Assembly: GCA_026387115.1 (NCBI GenBank)
Contig: JAPLMI010000196.1
Span: forward strand, 1-9,831
Reading direction: 5' to 3'
DNA: 9,831 bases
DNA from: Candidatus Omnitrophota bacterium
GTDB lineage: Bacteria; Omnitrophota; Gorgyraeia; 2-01-FULL-45-10
The notes beneath the pieces are model-generated. The model had not been told where the DNA came from. It made no database searches and saw only the letters and a program-made list of their open reading frames with translations. Positions 1 through 6,975 of the stretch are shown here, piece after piece (within the stretch, counting starts at the first letter, position 1; each line of letters begins with the position of its first letter). A program made the translations under genes and the position numbers.

Positions 1-846
1 TTCCTCGGCCCCAACGGCGCCGGCCAATCCACCACCATAAGGATGCTCTGCGGAATCATCTCTCCCACATCGGGCGGCGGCCGGGTGGGCGGGGGCGATA
101 TCGTCAAAGAGCAGTCAAAAATAAAAGAGCATATCGGCTACATGTCCCAGAAATTCTCCCTCTATAACGACCTGACCGTAGAAGAGAATATAAATTTTTA
201 CAGCGGCATATACAAGATACCCCAAAACCAGAAGAAGGAGCGTCTCGAGGAGACCGTCCGCACCGCCGGGCTGGAGGGGATGGAGTCAAAGCTTACCGCG
301 ACCCTTGCCGGCGGGTGGAAACAGCGCCTTGCCCTGGGCTGCGCCCTCATCCATAAGCCGAGGATAATATTTCTTGACGAGCCGACGTCGGGCGTCGACC
401 CGATAACGCGCGCCAATTTCTGGGCCGTCATAAAAGAGCTGGCAAGCCGGGGGGTGACGATATTCGTCACCACGCACTACATGGACGAGGCGGAGAACTG
501 CAACCGCATGGTCCTCATCTACCGCGGCACGATCATCGCGACGGGAACGCCCGCCGAGATGAAGACCGACCAGATGAAGAACGATGTGCTTGAAATAACG
601 CTCGCCAATTCCCAGGACTGGCTCGAGAAGATCGGCAAACTTGACGGCGTCAAAGAAGCGGCGCTCTTCGGAAGCACCATCCATGCCGTTGTTTACGAAA
701 GCTCCAAAGCCATGCCGGCTATAAAGAAATTCCTCAAAGAACAAAAGGCGGGAGATTTCGCCGTCAATAAAATTCTTCCGTCGCTGGAAGACGTATTCGT
801 CTCTCTGATAGAGAACTATGACAAAACAGAGCCTAAGAAGAATTAA
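1..846 (+). CDS. ABC transporter ATP-binding protein, YbhF-type (5' partial)
   Basis: This is the nucleotide-binding subunit of an ABC-2 type exporter, powering the two permeases that follow from the cytoplasmic face. The frame is open from base 1, so the N-terminus is missing; 281 residues are visible. Counting from base 1: a Walker A-like GPNGAGQST at residues 3-11, Q-loop (YMSQKFSLY) near 50, signature LAGGWKQRLAL near 102, Walker B with IIFLDEPTSGVDP and catalytic Glu near 127, and H-loop VTTHYMDEAE with His 159. Wording such as KFSLYNDLTVEEN and GWKQRLAL resembles the C-terminal ABC domain of Escherichia coli YbhF, so a second ABC domain may lie upstream. Odd points: the Walker A lysine is Gln (codon 25-27), and the signature Ser is Ala, a position that varies in YbhF-type proteins. 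A C-terminal extension of about 100 residues follows the H-loop region. The end overlaps the next gene by 29 bases. The substrate cannot be told from sequence. Confidence 0.93.
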   Translation, partial: FLGPNGAGQSTTIRMLCGIISPTSGGGRVGGGDIVKEQSKIKEHIGYMSQKFSLYNDLTVEENINFYSGIYKIPQNQKKERLEETVRTAGLEGMESKLTATLAGGWKQRLALGCALIHKPRIIFLDEPTSGVDPITRANFWAVIKELASRGVTIFVTTHYMDEAENCNRMVLIYRGTIIATGTPAEMKTDQMKNDVLEITLANSQDWLEKIGKLDGVKEAALFGSTIHAVVYESSKAMPAIKKFLKEQKAGDFAVNKILPSLEDVFVSLIENYDKTEPKKN

Positions 847-1960
847 GGCCGTAGCCTGGAAGGAGTTTGTCCAGGTGAAGCGCGATCCCCGCTCGCTTAC
901 CCTGGCCCTGGCGATCCCGATGTTCCTGCTGATTATTTTCGGCTACGGGCTTTCGCTGGATATCGATCACGTCCGCACCGTCGTCTGGAACCAGGACGCC
1001 TCTTCGATGCTTACCCGCAATTTCCTGTTCAATTTTGAGAACTCCAGGTACTTCAGGATAATAAAATATACGGATAACTACCGGGATATCGAGCGCATGA
1101 TAAATTCCGGCGAGGCGATCATGGCGCTCGTCATCCCGAAAGAGTTCTCCAAATATATCGAATCAGGCAGGCCCGCGCAGCTGCAGCTTCTTATGGACGG
1201 AAGCGACGCGAATACCGCGACGATAGCCAGGGGTTACGTGCGCGCGGTGGTATCAAAATATAACGTGGAATTACTGGCGAGCGCGCTTGCCGATCACGGT
1301 GTGGCGCCTTCGAAAACGCTCGATGCCCGCTCAAGGATCTGGTTCAACATGGGGCTTACGAGCACGTGGTTCATCGTTCCGGGCGTCATCGCGATGATCA
1401 TCATGATCATCGCGGCGCTGTTGACGTCCATCTGTATCGCTCGGGAATGGGAGAGGGGCACGATGGAGCAGCTCATCTCCACTCCGGTGAAAGCGCCGGA
1501 GCTCGTCATCGGCAAATTCATCCCCTATTTCGCCATCGGGTTCTTCGATCTCACGGTAGGCGTGCTGATGGCGAGGTTTTTGTTCGATGTCCCTTTCAGG
1601 GGCAACTACGGCCTGCTTTTCATATTGAGCTGTTTATTTCTGACGGGCGCGCTGTCGCAGGGCATATTGATCTCCATAGTCGCCAGGACGCAATTGATGG
1701 CAAGCCAGCTCGCGACGCTGACGACGATGATACCGACCATAATACTGTCCGGGTTCATCTATCCGATCTTCAACATGCCGAAGGCGCTTCAGGTGGTCAC
1801 GTACCTGATCCCGGCGCGTTATTACATCGTTATTTTAAGAGAGCTGTTCCTGAAAGGCAACGGTATCCATTCGATGTGGAAGGATGCGCTCTTTCTATTG
1901 CTGTTCGGTTTCATCATGCTGGGCCTGGCCATTAGAAAATTCAGAAAGAAAGTGGCATGA
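818..1960 (+). CDS. ABC-2 type transporter permease (YbhS-like, first of pair)
   Basis: This is an inner-membrane subunit of the exporter, 380 residues with the ABC-2 permease fold (ABC2_membrane_3 type). A cytoplasmic start (KEFVQVKRDPRSL) leads to TM1 at about 27-47. A large extracytoplasmic domain follows (about 48-183, including LLMDGSDANTATIARGY). Further membrane segments lie at about 184-206, 232-254, 265-288, 296-316 and 355-372. The sequence REWERGTMEQLISTPV after TM2 is the usual cytoplasmic coupling helix that contacts the ATPase, and SGFIYPIFNMP precedes the last extracytoplasmic part. The ATG lies inside the end of the ATPase gene and has only a weak purine-rich stretch upstream, so translational coupling is likely. 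It is a paralogue of the following permease, and together they would form a heterodimeric channel. The family includes drug and small-molecule exporters; the substrate is unknown. Confidence 0.93.
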   Translation: MTKQSLRRIKAVAWKEFVQVKRDPRSLTLALAIPMFLLIIFGYGLSLDIDHVRTVVWNQDASSMLTRNFLFNFENSRYFRIIKYTDNYRDIERMINSGEAIMALVIPKEFSKYIESGRPAQLQLLMDGSDANTATIARGYVRAVVSKYNVELLASALADHGVAPSKTLDARSRIWFNMGLTSTWFIVPGVIAMIIMIIAALLTSICIAREWERGTMEQLISTPVKAPELVIGKFIPYFAIGFFDLTVGVLMARFLFDVPFRGNYGLLFILSCLFLTGALSQGILISIVARTQLMASQLATLTTMIPTIILSGFIYPIFNMPKALQVVTYLIPARYYIVILRELFLKGNGIHSMWKDALFLLLFGFIMLGLAIRKFRKKVA

Positions 1961-3090
1961 TAAGTTTCGAGCGCGCACGCGCTATACTTGTAAAGGAATT
2001 CAAACAGGTCTTCCGCGACCCGCGGATGAAGACCATCATCTTCATCACTCCGCTTGTGCAGATAATACTCTTCGGCTACGCCGCGAATAAGGACATCAAC
2101 TATGTCCCGACCGCTATTCTCGACAGGGACAACACCGTGGAAAGCCGCGAGCTCCTGCGCAGGTTCACATTCTCCAAATATTTTGTGCCCGAACATTACA
2201 TCAATAGCGAGAAAGAGCAGAATGATCTGCTTGACAGGGGAAAGGCGAGCGTCGTCATCCACATCGACCGCGGGTTCGGACGCGATCTCCAGGGCAATAA
2301 GGACGCCCAGCTTCAGCTATCCTTTGACGGCACGGACTCCAATACGGCGATGATCGTCATGGGTTACGCCGATACGGTCGTAGGGGAATACGGCTACGAT
2401 CTCATGAAGGAAAGGGCCGCGGCGACCGGCAGGATATCGAGTGTTCCCAGCGTGGATTTGAGGGACCGGCCATGGTTCAACGGCAACCTCGTCTCGAGGG
2501 ACTATTACCTGCCGGGCGTTATCTGCACCATAGTGACGATGATGTCTTTATTGTTAAGCGCCATGGCCATAGTGAAGGAGAAGGAGATCGGCACCATGGA
2601 GCAGCTGATCGTCAGCCCCTTAAAGCCGCTCGAGCTTATTTTAGGCAAGCTCCTTCCGTTCGCGATACTGGCGCTTATCCAGATCACCCTCATTACGATA
2701 CTGGGCGTATTCTGGTTTCATGTGCCGCTCCGGGGAAATCTGCTGCTATTGCTATTTTCCACCTGCATATATTTATTTACCAGTTTGGGAATAGGCCTCT
2801 TCATCTCCACGATATCCTCGACCCAGCAGGAGGCGATGATGTCGGTCTTTCTTTTCTTCATGCCGACGGTGCTTCTTTCCGGGTTCGCTTATCCGATAGC
2901 GAATATGCCGCAGGTGGTCCAGTGGTTCACTTTTTTCAATCCTCTGCGGTATTTCATGGTTGTCATAAGGAGTATCTTTTTAAAGGGGGTGGGGCTCGAG
3001 GTTCTCTGGGCCCAGCTCCTGCCGCTTCTGGTTATGGGTATCGTGGTCATCGCCTTCAGCGCTCTTCGGTTCCGCAAGAGCCTCGGTTAG
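1957..3090 (+). CDS. ABC-2 type transporter permease (YbhR-like, second of pair)
   Basis: This is the second membrane subunit, 377 residues, with the same architecture as its neighbour: N-terminal VKEFKQVFRDPRMK, TM1 at about 25-42, and an extracytoplasmic domain at about 43-183 with LSFDGTDSNTAMIVMGYAD. Five more membrane segments follow at about 184-206, 228-253, 260-284, 293-313 and 350-370. The coupling helix reads KEKEIGTMEQLIVSPLKP. The start ATG overlaps the previous stop (ATGA at 1957-1960), typical of translational coupling, with a GAAAG stretch just upstream. Order ATPase, permease, permease matches ybhF-ybhS-ybhR; in such operons a membrane-fusion (HlyD-like) protein is often encoded upstream, here outside the window. 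No transcription terminator is evident behind the stop. Confidence 0.93.
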   Translation: MISFERARAILVKEFKQVFRDPRMKTIIFITPLVQIILFGYAANKDINYVPTAILDRDNTVESRELLRRFTFSKYFVPEHYINSEKEQNDLLDRGKASVVIHIDRGFGRDLQGNKDAQLQLSFDGTDSNTAMIVMGYADTVVGEYGYDLMKERAAATGRISSVPSVDLRDRPWFNGNLVSRDYYLPGVICTIVTMMSLLLSAMAIVKEKEIGTMEQLIVSPLKPLELILGKLLPFAILALIQITLITILGVFWFHVPLRGNLLLLLFSTCIYLFTSLGIGLFISTISSTQQEAMMSVFLFFMPTVLLSGFAYPIANMPQVVQWFTFFNPLRYFMVVIRSIFLKGVGLEVLWAQLLPLLVMGIVVIAFSALRFRKSLG

Positions 3091-3116
3091 ACATGAAAAA
3101 GTTACCGCCCCGCCTA

Positions 3117-3145
3117 TTGCCCGGAGCCATATTAGATGATATATT
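3117..3145 (+). promoter_or_regulatory. candidate sigma70-type promoter for the secreted-protein genes
   Basis: A -35-like TTGCCC (3117-3122, 4 of 6 matches to consensus) is separated by exactly 17 bases from a -10-like TATATT (3140-3145, 5 of 6). It lies in the 96-base gap between the ABC operon and the large secreted-protein gene, in locally AT-rich sequence, and would give a leader of roughly 35 bases. This is a pattern match only; read-through from the ABC operon is equally possible because no terminator is visible before it. Confidence 0.4.
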
Positions 3146-3166
3146 AGTATCAAGAGGTAATTTTAG

Positions 3167-3179
3167 CCCTATTAGGGAG
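3167..3179 (+). promoter_or_regulatory. Shine-Dalgarno site in a small hairpin
   Basis: AGGGAG (3174-3179) stands 7 bases before the ATG at 3187 and fixes that start. The preceding CCCT (3167-3170) can pair with AGGG (3174-3177) across a 3-base ATT loop, so the ribosome site could be partly masked. The stem is only four base pairs, so regulation by it is speculative. Confidence 0.4.
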
Positions 3180-3186
3180 CGCTGAA

Positions 3187-6027
3187 ATGTCAAAGAAGAG
3201 ATCCCGTCTCATAACCGCGGTTATCACTATAACGGCCTTTTTGTCCACAAGCCTGTATGCTGGGCCGGCGACCGTTCGCCCGGCGGCGGCGCCGAGCGCG
3301 TTCGATATAAACGCGTTCTCATTACCCGCCGGCCTCGGAGAGGTGAGCTCCGTCTTCAAGGGCACGAACGGCAAGACTATCCTGCACATCCAGGATGCCC
3401 ACTGCGATTACAATGCCCAGCATGCGATAGCCGCCATCATCGCGAATCTATCGGCCAACTATAACGCCCGCATCGTCTTTCTCGAAGGCGGCGCCGGCTC
3501 CTATAATTTTTCGGCGTTCGACCGCATCGGGGACCCCGCAATAAAAGAAAAAGTGAGCGACTATTTCGTCAGGGAAGGGATAGTGACGGGTGCGGAGTTC
3601 TTCGCGATAAATAATCCGGGCGTAAGCCCTGAGCTTTACGGCATCGAGGACGAAGGCCTCTATTTTAAAAATCTTAAAGCTTACAGGGATTCGCTCGCGT
3701 TCAAGGAAGAGGCGGATTTATATCTAAAGACGTTGTTCGCGGCGATGAACAACCTTAAATTGAAAGCGTATTCCCCGCCGTTAAAAGAGCTCGACGAAAA
3801 GATGGCCGCGTACAGGGGCCATAAGATCGATTTCAAGGCCTACGCCTCGTATCTCAAAGAAAAGGCCGAGGCGAATAATATCGTGACCGCCCGTTATGAA
3901 AATCTATCACACCTCTTTGCCACCATCAGGATAGAGAGCGCCATCAATTTCAAGGAGGCGGAAAGGGAACGGGTCCTTCTTATAAATAAACTCGAATCTG
4001 TCCTGCCGAAAGGCGATCTTAAAGAGCTCGCAAAGACGGGCGCGGAATATAAGGCAGGGGAAATACCGTCGGAAGCCTTCTATAGCTATCTTTTCAGGGA
4101 AGCGAAGATCGCAAACGTGGATTTTAATGCCCTCCCCAACCTTGTAAAATATTCGGAATATCTCAAAACTTATGAATCGATCGACAAAGCGGCGCTTTTA
4201 AAGGAGATAAAAGATGTTGAACAATTGATTGCGAACAGACTAGCCAAGACGGAAGATCAGAGAAGGGCCTGGGGCCTGGATAAGGACTTAAATATTTTAA
4301 AAACCATCTTCAACACGTCTCTTATAAAGGAAGATTTTGATTATTGCAGCGCTCATAAAGAAGATTTTGATGTGAAAAATTTCACAGGCTTCTTCATTAA
4401 AAGGGGCCCCGCATACGGATTGAAATTTACGCCGGATGAGAGACTGAATAAGCTGGATATCTACAGAAGCGGAATGGAAAAATTTTACGCGTATTCCCTC
4501 CGGAGGGATGACGCCTTCCTGAAGAATATAGGCTCAAAGCTCGCCGCCGATAATAAGAATATCGCTATACTCGTCACGGGCGGTTTCCACTCGGCGAATC
4601 TCTTTAAATTGTTTAAGGATAAAGGATATTCATACGCAAAGCTCATGCCGAAATTCAAGGCCGATGAGGGCGACAATCCGTATTTTAACCTGCTCGCCGG
4701 CGGAATGACGCCGATGCAGGAATTTCTGAAGACAGCGGTATCATACACGCCGGAAAAGGCGGCGCTCGCGATCGAAACGCCGTTTTCACAAATGGCGGTA
4801 GAGCCGGCTGTAAAAAACCTGATAGAGATCGGCATCGTCGGTTTAGGCAGCATTCTCGGCGGTAAAGCCTTTGTCATGCAGACGAGAACCCATTTTATTG
4901 TGATCGATAACAATCCTGTCGAAGGCGCCATGAAGGATATTAAAATGCAGTTTGGCCCACAGACGATTTACGCCTCGATATTCCCGGCTCTTCCGGCAAA
5001 TCATACCGTTAACGCCATGCTGTTGAATGAGAATACCATGACATGGGAGCCGTCGGGCGGCATTCCGGAAAGAGGCGAGACGCAGGGGCCGCCGTCCGAA
5101 AAAACGAAAGAAAGAAAAGGCGCTCCGGTTTATTCGCAAAATGTAAGCGTAATAAGGGGTAAGGTTGGGGTAGGCGTCGGACCTCAATACGCCGGAGAAG
5201 AATTGATCGAAGCGGGCAAAGGAGAGGTGATAGAGGGAATTCCGGGCGAGCCTTTTAAGGTTACGCTAAAAACCGCTCTTGGCGCATACGGACAGAGATA
5301 TTGGGAAGTGCCCGGCCTGGCGCCTGTAACGACAGTCGAAGGGGTCAGGGGATTGAACGCGGAAATGAACGAATACGACAGAGCGGTTCTGGCTTCATTG
5401 GCAGCGAGGCCGCTCAATCCCGAGAAAGAATATATGGTTTATATCGAATGTCCGGATGAGATGAGAGGTTTGCCCGGCGTCGAGAGGGCGGTGTTGCAGG
5501 ATATGGTTACGACGCACAGAATCGGGAATGTCACCTATGTCACTTTCGCTCCGTCAAAACGGGACGGTATTGCGAAGCGAATCGAGCTGGATGCGGCGAG
5601 GATCGGCGCCAACTATATAGTGGCGTTTGCATTGAAAGGGAAGGATGTTAAGGAGAGCGCTACCGATGAAATTATAAAGAAGAATTCATATACAGTTTAT
5701 ATGGAAGGCGTGCGGGGTCATACGTATGTGCCCGTCAGGACCTGCGGAATGACTGCATTGAAGATATTTGATTTTCTAAACCTCCAGGAAAAAGCCGAGG
5801 GCGATAAATCCATACTCAATCCTACGGTGGAGATGATAGCAAGGGGGCTGGGGCTGATATCCGGCGCAAGCTATAAAGACCTGATAGGCGTTATAGCAAG
5901 CGCAGACGACCAGGGCAGGCTATGGCTCCTTAAGTCAGGATTGATATTGGTCGAGATAAGGCCCTTCAATATCAACGATATGAAATTGTTGAACGAGATG
6001 GCAAAACTTGTTCGTACCGCAGTGTAA
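3187..6027 (+). CDS. large secreted protein of unknown function, Omnitrophota-type (HIQDAH...GGFHS family)
   Basis: The product has 946 residues. A basic start (MSKKRSR), a hydrophobic stretch at about 8-24 and a probable signal peptidase I site near LYA-GP (residue 25) indicate export. The first folded part (about 50-520) has LHIQDAHCDYNAQHA at 66-80, VFLEGGAGSY at 97-106, YFVREGIVTGAEFFAINNP at 126-144, YGIEDEGLYF at 151-160, a long helical middle rich in Lys/Glu, then AILVTGGFHSANLFK at 460-474. A strand followed by a His/Asp motif, a strand ending in Glu-Gly-Gly, and a late Gly-Gly-x-His resemble the layout of the EreA/ChaN/TraB-Tiki superfamily, but this is inference by motif order, not a demonstrated homology. 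A Pro/charged linker lies near 618-648. The rest (about 650-946) I do not recognise; it has no clear membrane segment. A short repeat KEDFD occurs at 381 and 391. It probably forms an operon with the FecR-domain gene behind it. Confidence 0.85.
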   Translation: MSKKRSRLITAVITITAFLSTSLYAGPATVRPAAAPSAFDINAFSLPAGLGEVSSVFKGTNGKTILHIQDAHCDYNAQHAIAAIIANLSANYNARIVFLEGGAGSYNFSAFDRIGDPAIKEKVSDYFVREGIVTGAEFFAINNPGVSPELYGIEDEGLYFKNLKAYRDSLAFKEEADLYLKTLFAAMNNLKLKAYSPPLKELDEKMAAYRGHKIDFKAYASYLKEKAEANNIVTARYENLSHLFATIRIESAINFKEAERERVLLINKLESVLPKGDLKELAKTGAEYKAGEIPSEAFYSYLFREAKIANVDFNALPNLVKYSEYLKTYESIDKAALLKEIKDVEQLIANRLAKTEDQRRAWGLDKDLNILKTIFNTSLIKEDFDYCSAHKEDFDVKNFTGFFIKRGPAYGLKFTPDERLNKLDIYRSGMEKFYAYSLRRDDAFLKNIGSKLAADNKNIAILVTGGFHSANLFKLFKDKGYSYAKLMPKFKADEGDNPYFNLLAGGMTPMQEFLKTAVSYTPEKAALAIETPFSQMAVEPAVKNLIEIGIVGLGSILGGKAFVMQTRTHFIVIDNNPVEGAMKDIKMQFGPQTIYASIFPALPANHTVNAMLLNENTMTWEPSGGIPERGETQGPPSEKTKERKGAPVYSQNVSVIRGKVGVGVGPQYAGEELIEAGKGEVIEGIPGEPFKVTLKTALGAYGQRYWEVPGLAPVTTVEGVRGLNAEMNEYDRAVLASLAARPLNPEKEYMVYIECPDEMRGLPGVERAVLQDMVTTHRIGNVTYVTFAPSKRDGIAKRIELDAARIGANYIVAFALKGKDVKESATDEIIKKNSYTVYMEGVRGHTYVPVRTCGMTALKIFDFLNLQEKAEGDKSILNPTVEMIARGLGLISGASYKDLIGVIASADDQGRLWLLKSGLILVEIRPFNINDMKLLNEMAKLVRTAV

Positions 6028-6036
6028 GAGGGTGAG
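6028..6036 (+). promoter_or_regulatory. Shine-Dalgarno site that sets the FecR-gene start
   Basis: GAGGGTGAG directly follows the TAA at 6025-6027 and ends a few bases before the ATG at 6041. It supports that ATG over the in-frame ATG at 6008, which would put eleven extra residues before the signal peptide and overlap the upstream gene. Confidence 0.65.
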
Positions 6037-6040
6037 CGAT

Positions 6041-6502
6041 ATGAAAGCGATAAGACTGACATTCATGATTCTTCTGGTTCTGGCGATGATCCAGACGGTA
6101 TCCGCCCAGGATACGGCGAGGACCGCCACTGTCGTGGGGGTCATCGGCACGGCAGAGGTGATGCCGCCGCAAGGTTCCTGGACAGAGGCCCGTCCGGGCA
6201 TAAGCCTGCCCGAAGGGACGATTATCCGGACCGCGGAAGGTTCGAAAGTTATCGTCAGCATCGACGGCCGCTCCATGAGCGCGCTTGTCGAGATGAGAGA
6301 TTACACACAACTTATTATTGCCGAAATGCCTCCGCTTGAAAACCAGACGAGGAAAACGCTTCTTGACCTGGCGATAGGCAACGTCCTCATCAAAGTGAAG
6401 AACCTGCCGTCCGATCAGTCGAAGTTCGAAGTGAGAACGCCGATCTCCTATGTCGGTGTCCGCGGCACCATCTTTTCCATCTCCCTTAAGCGCGCCGAGT
6501 AA
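6041..6502 (+). CDS. small secreted FecR-domain protein (short form)
   Basis: The product has 153 residues. The first 22 form a clear signal peptide (MKAIRLTF, then a hydrophobic core, with a likely cleavage after VSA), so the protein acts outside the cytoplasm. The mature part reads like a FecR domain (PF04773): a strand-rich start (TATVVGVIGTAEV), the phrase LPEGTIIRTAEGSKVIVSIDG at about 56-76, DLAIGNVLIKVKNLP at about 109-123, and FEVRTPISYVGVRGTIFSISL at about 129-149. FecR domains are found in sigma-regulator proteins and in many secreted proteins of unknown role; here there is no anti-sigma N-terminal domain or transmembrane helix, so a FecI-type signalling role is unlikely. The protein stops three residues after the GVRGT-F-I strand, where the family usually continues with more strands and a V-x-V-x-G-x-V segment. 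The start follows the previous stop by 13 bases, suggesting one transcript. Confidence 0.8.
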   Translation: MKAIRLTFMILLVLAMIQTVSAQDTARTATVVGVIGTAEVMPPQGSWTEARPGISLPEGTIIRTAEGSKVIVSIDGRSMSALVEMRDYTQLIIAEMPPLENQTRKTLLDLAIGNVLIKVKNLPSDQSKFEVRTPISYVGVRGTIFSISLKRAE

Positions 6503-6505
6503 AAT

Positions 6506-6516
6506 GGACGCTGTCC
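6506..6516. repeat. short GGAC-GCT-GTCC inverted repeat
   Basis: GGAC (6506-6509) and GTCC (6513-6516) flank a GCT loop a few bases after the FecR-gene stop, followed by CTTATT. It resembles half of the dispersed palindromes with a GGACAGCGTCC core that I recall from many genomes, but one copy in one window cannot show dispersal. It could also be a weak terminator stem; there is no proper T-run. Confidence 0.25.
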
Positions 6517-6518
6517 CT

Positions 6519-6535
6519 TATTGATTATATCAATA
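6519..6535. promoter_or_regulatory. 7-bp inverted repeat ahead of archease-rtcB, possible operator
   Basis: TATTGAT (6519-6525) and ATCAATA (6529-6535) are perfect inverted arms around TAT, in the 56-base gap before archease. A weak promoter-like pair overlaps it: TTGATT at 6521-6526 and TAGACT at 6544-6549, spaced 17 bases. That would start transcription only a few bases before the archease ATG. The stem is all A/T apart from one G-C pair per arm, so a DNA-binding site is more likely than an RNA terminator, although TTTTA follows it. Confidence 0.35.
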
Positions 6536-6558
6536 TTTTATGGTAGACTTCATTCAAT

Positions 6559-6975
6559 ATGAAGCGGTATGAACAATTTCCTCATACGGCGGATATAGGC
6601 GTCCGCGTCTTCGGCGTGGACTTAAAAGAGCTGTTCGAGAACGCCGCCTTCGCGATGTTCGACCTCTTAGCCGACCTCGAAGGGCTGAAAGGCGATATCG
6701 TTAAGGATTTTGAGATTAAAGCGCCCAGCAAAGAGGAGCTGTTGGTCGACTGGCTCGACGAGCTCCTTTTCAATTTCTACACCAAATCGATAATCTTTTT
6801 TAAATTCGACGTTCGGGAGATTTCCGAGACCGGGCTTAAGGCCAGGGCCTTCGGCCGTCCGGTCGCCTCGAACAAGAACCGCCTCAAGACCGAGATCAAG
6901 GCGGCGACATATTCGGACCTGAAGATAGTGAAGGACGGTTCCGGCTACCGGGTAGAGATAATCTTTGATGTATAA
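6559..6975 (+). CDS. archease, activator of RtcB RNA ligase
   Basis: The product has 138 residues, the usual archease length (PF01951). Family hallmarks are visible: an N-terminal YEQFPHTADIGVRVFG with His 9 and Asp 12, LVDWLDELLFNFYT near 62-75, IKAATYSDLKIVKD near 112-125, and a C-terminal EIIFDV whose last Asp is conserved in the family. Archease is a small cytosolic metal-binding protein that promotes guanylylation and multiple turnover of RtcB. The overlap with rtcB fits this partnership exactly. The ATG at 6559 is chosen because the family starts only a few residues before the HTAD motif. There is no Shine-Dalgarno-like sequence upstream (CTTCATTCAAT), so initiation may be leaderless or SD-independent. 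Confidence 0.95.
   Translation: MKRYEQFPHTADIGVRVFGVDLKELFENAAFAMFDLLADLEGLKGDIVKDFEIKAPSKEELLVDWLDELLFNFYTKSIIFFKFDVREISETGLKARAFGRPVASNKNRLKTEIKAATYSDLKIVKDGSGYRVEIIFDV

Noticed and set aside
95..115. Signature Ser to Ala change (LAGGWKQ) in the ABC ATPase as a sign of inactivation
   Set aside because: This position varies in YbhF-type ATPases, where forms such as LPLG-KQ are normal, so it is not by itself a defect. The motif is at about 304-336; only the Walker A change was kept.
1366..1935. 189-residue frame inside the first permease and a 237-residue frame at 2472-3185 inside the second
   Set aside because: They run in the wrong frame through clear permease sequence, are rich in His, Arg and Asp as expected for shifted reading of GC-rich codons, and match no known family.
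3091..3186. Rho-independent terminator between the ABC operon and the secreted-protein gene
   Set aside because: No GC-rich stem followed by a T-run is present; the only hairpin is the four-pair CCCT/AGGG at the ribosome site.
6008..6040. Upstream in-frame ATG at 6008 as the FecR-gene start
   Set aside because: It would overlap the preceding gene and put eleven residues before a complete signal peptide, while ATG 6041 has a good ribosome site.
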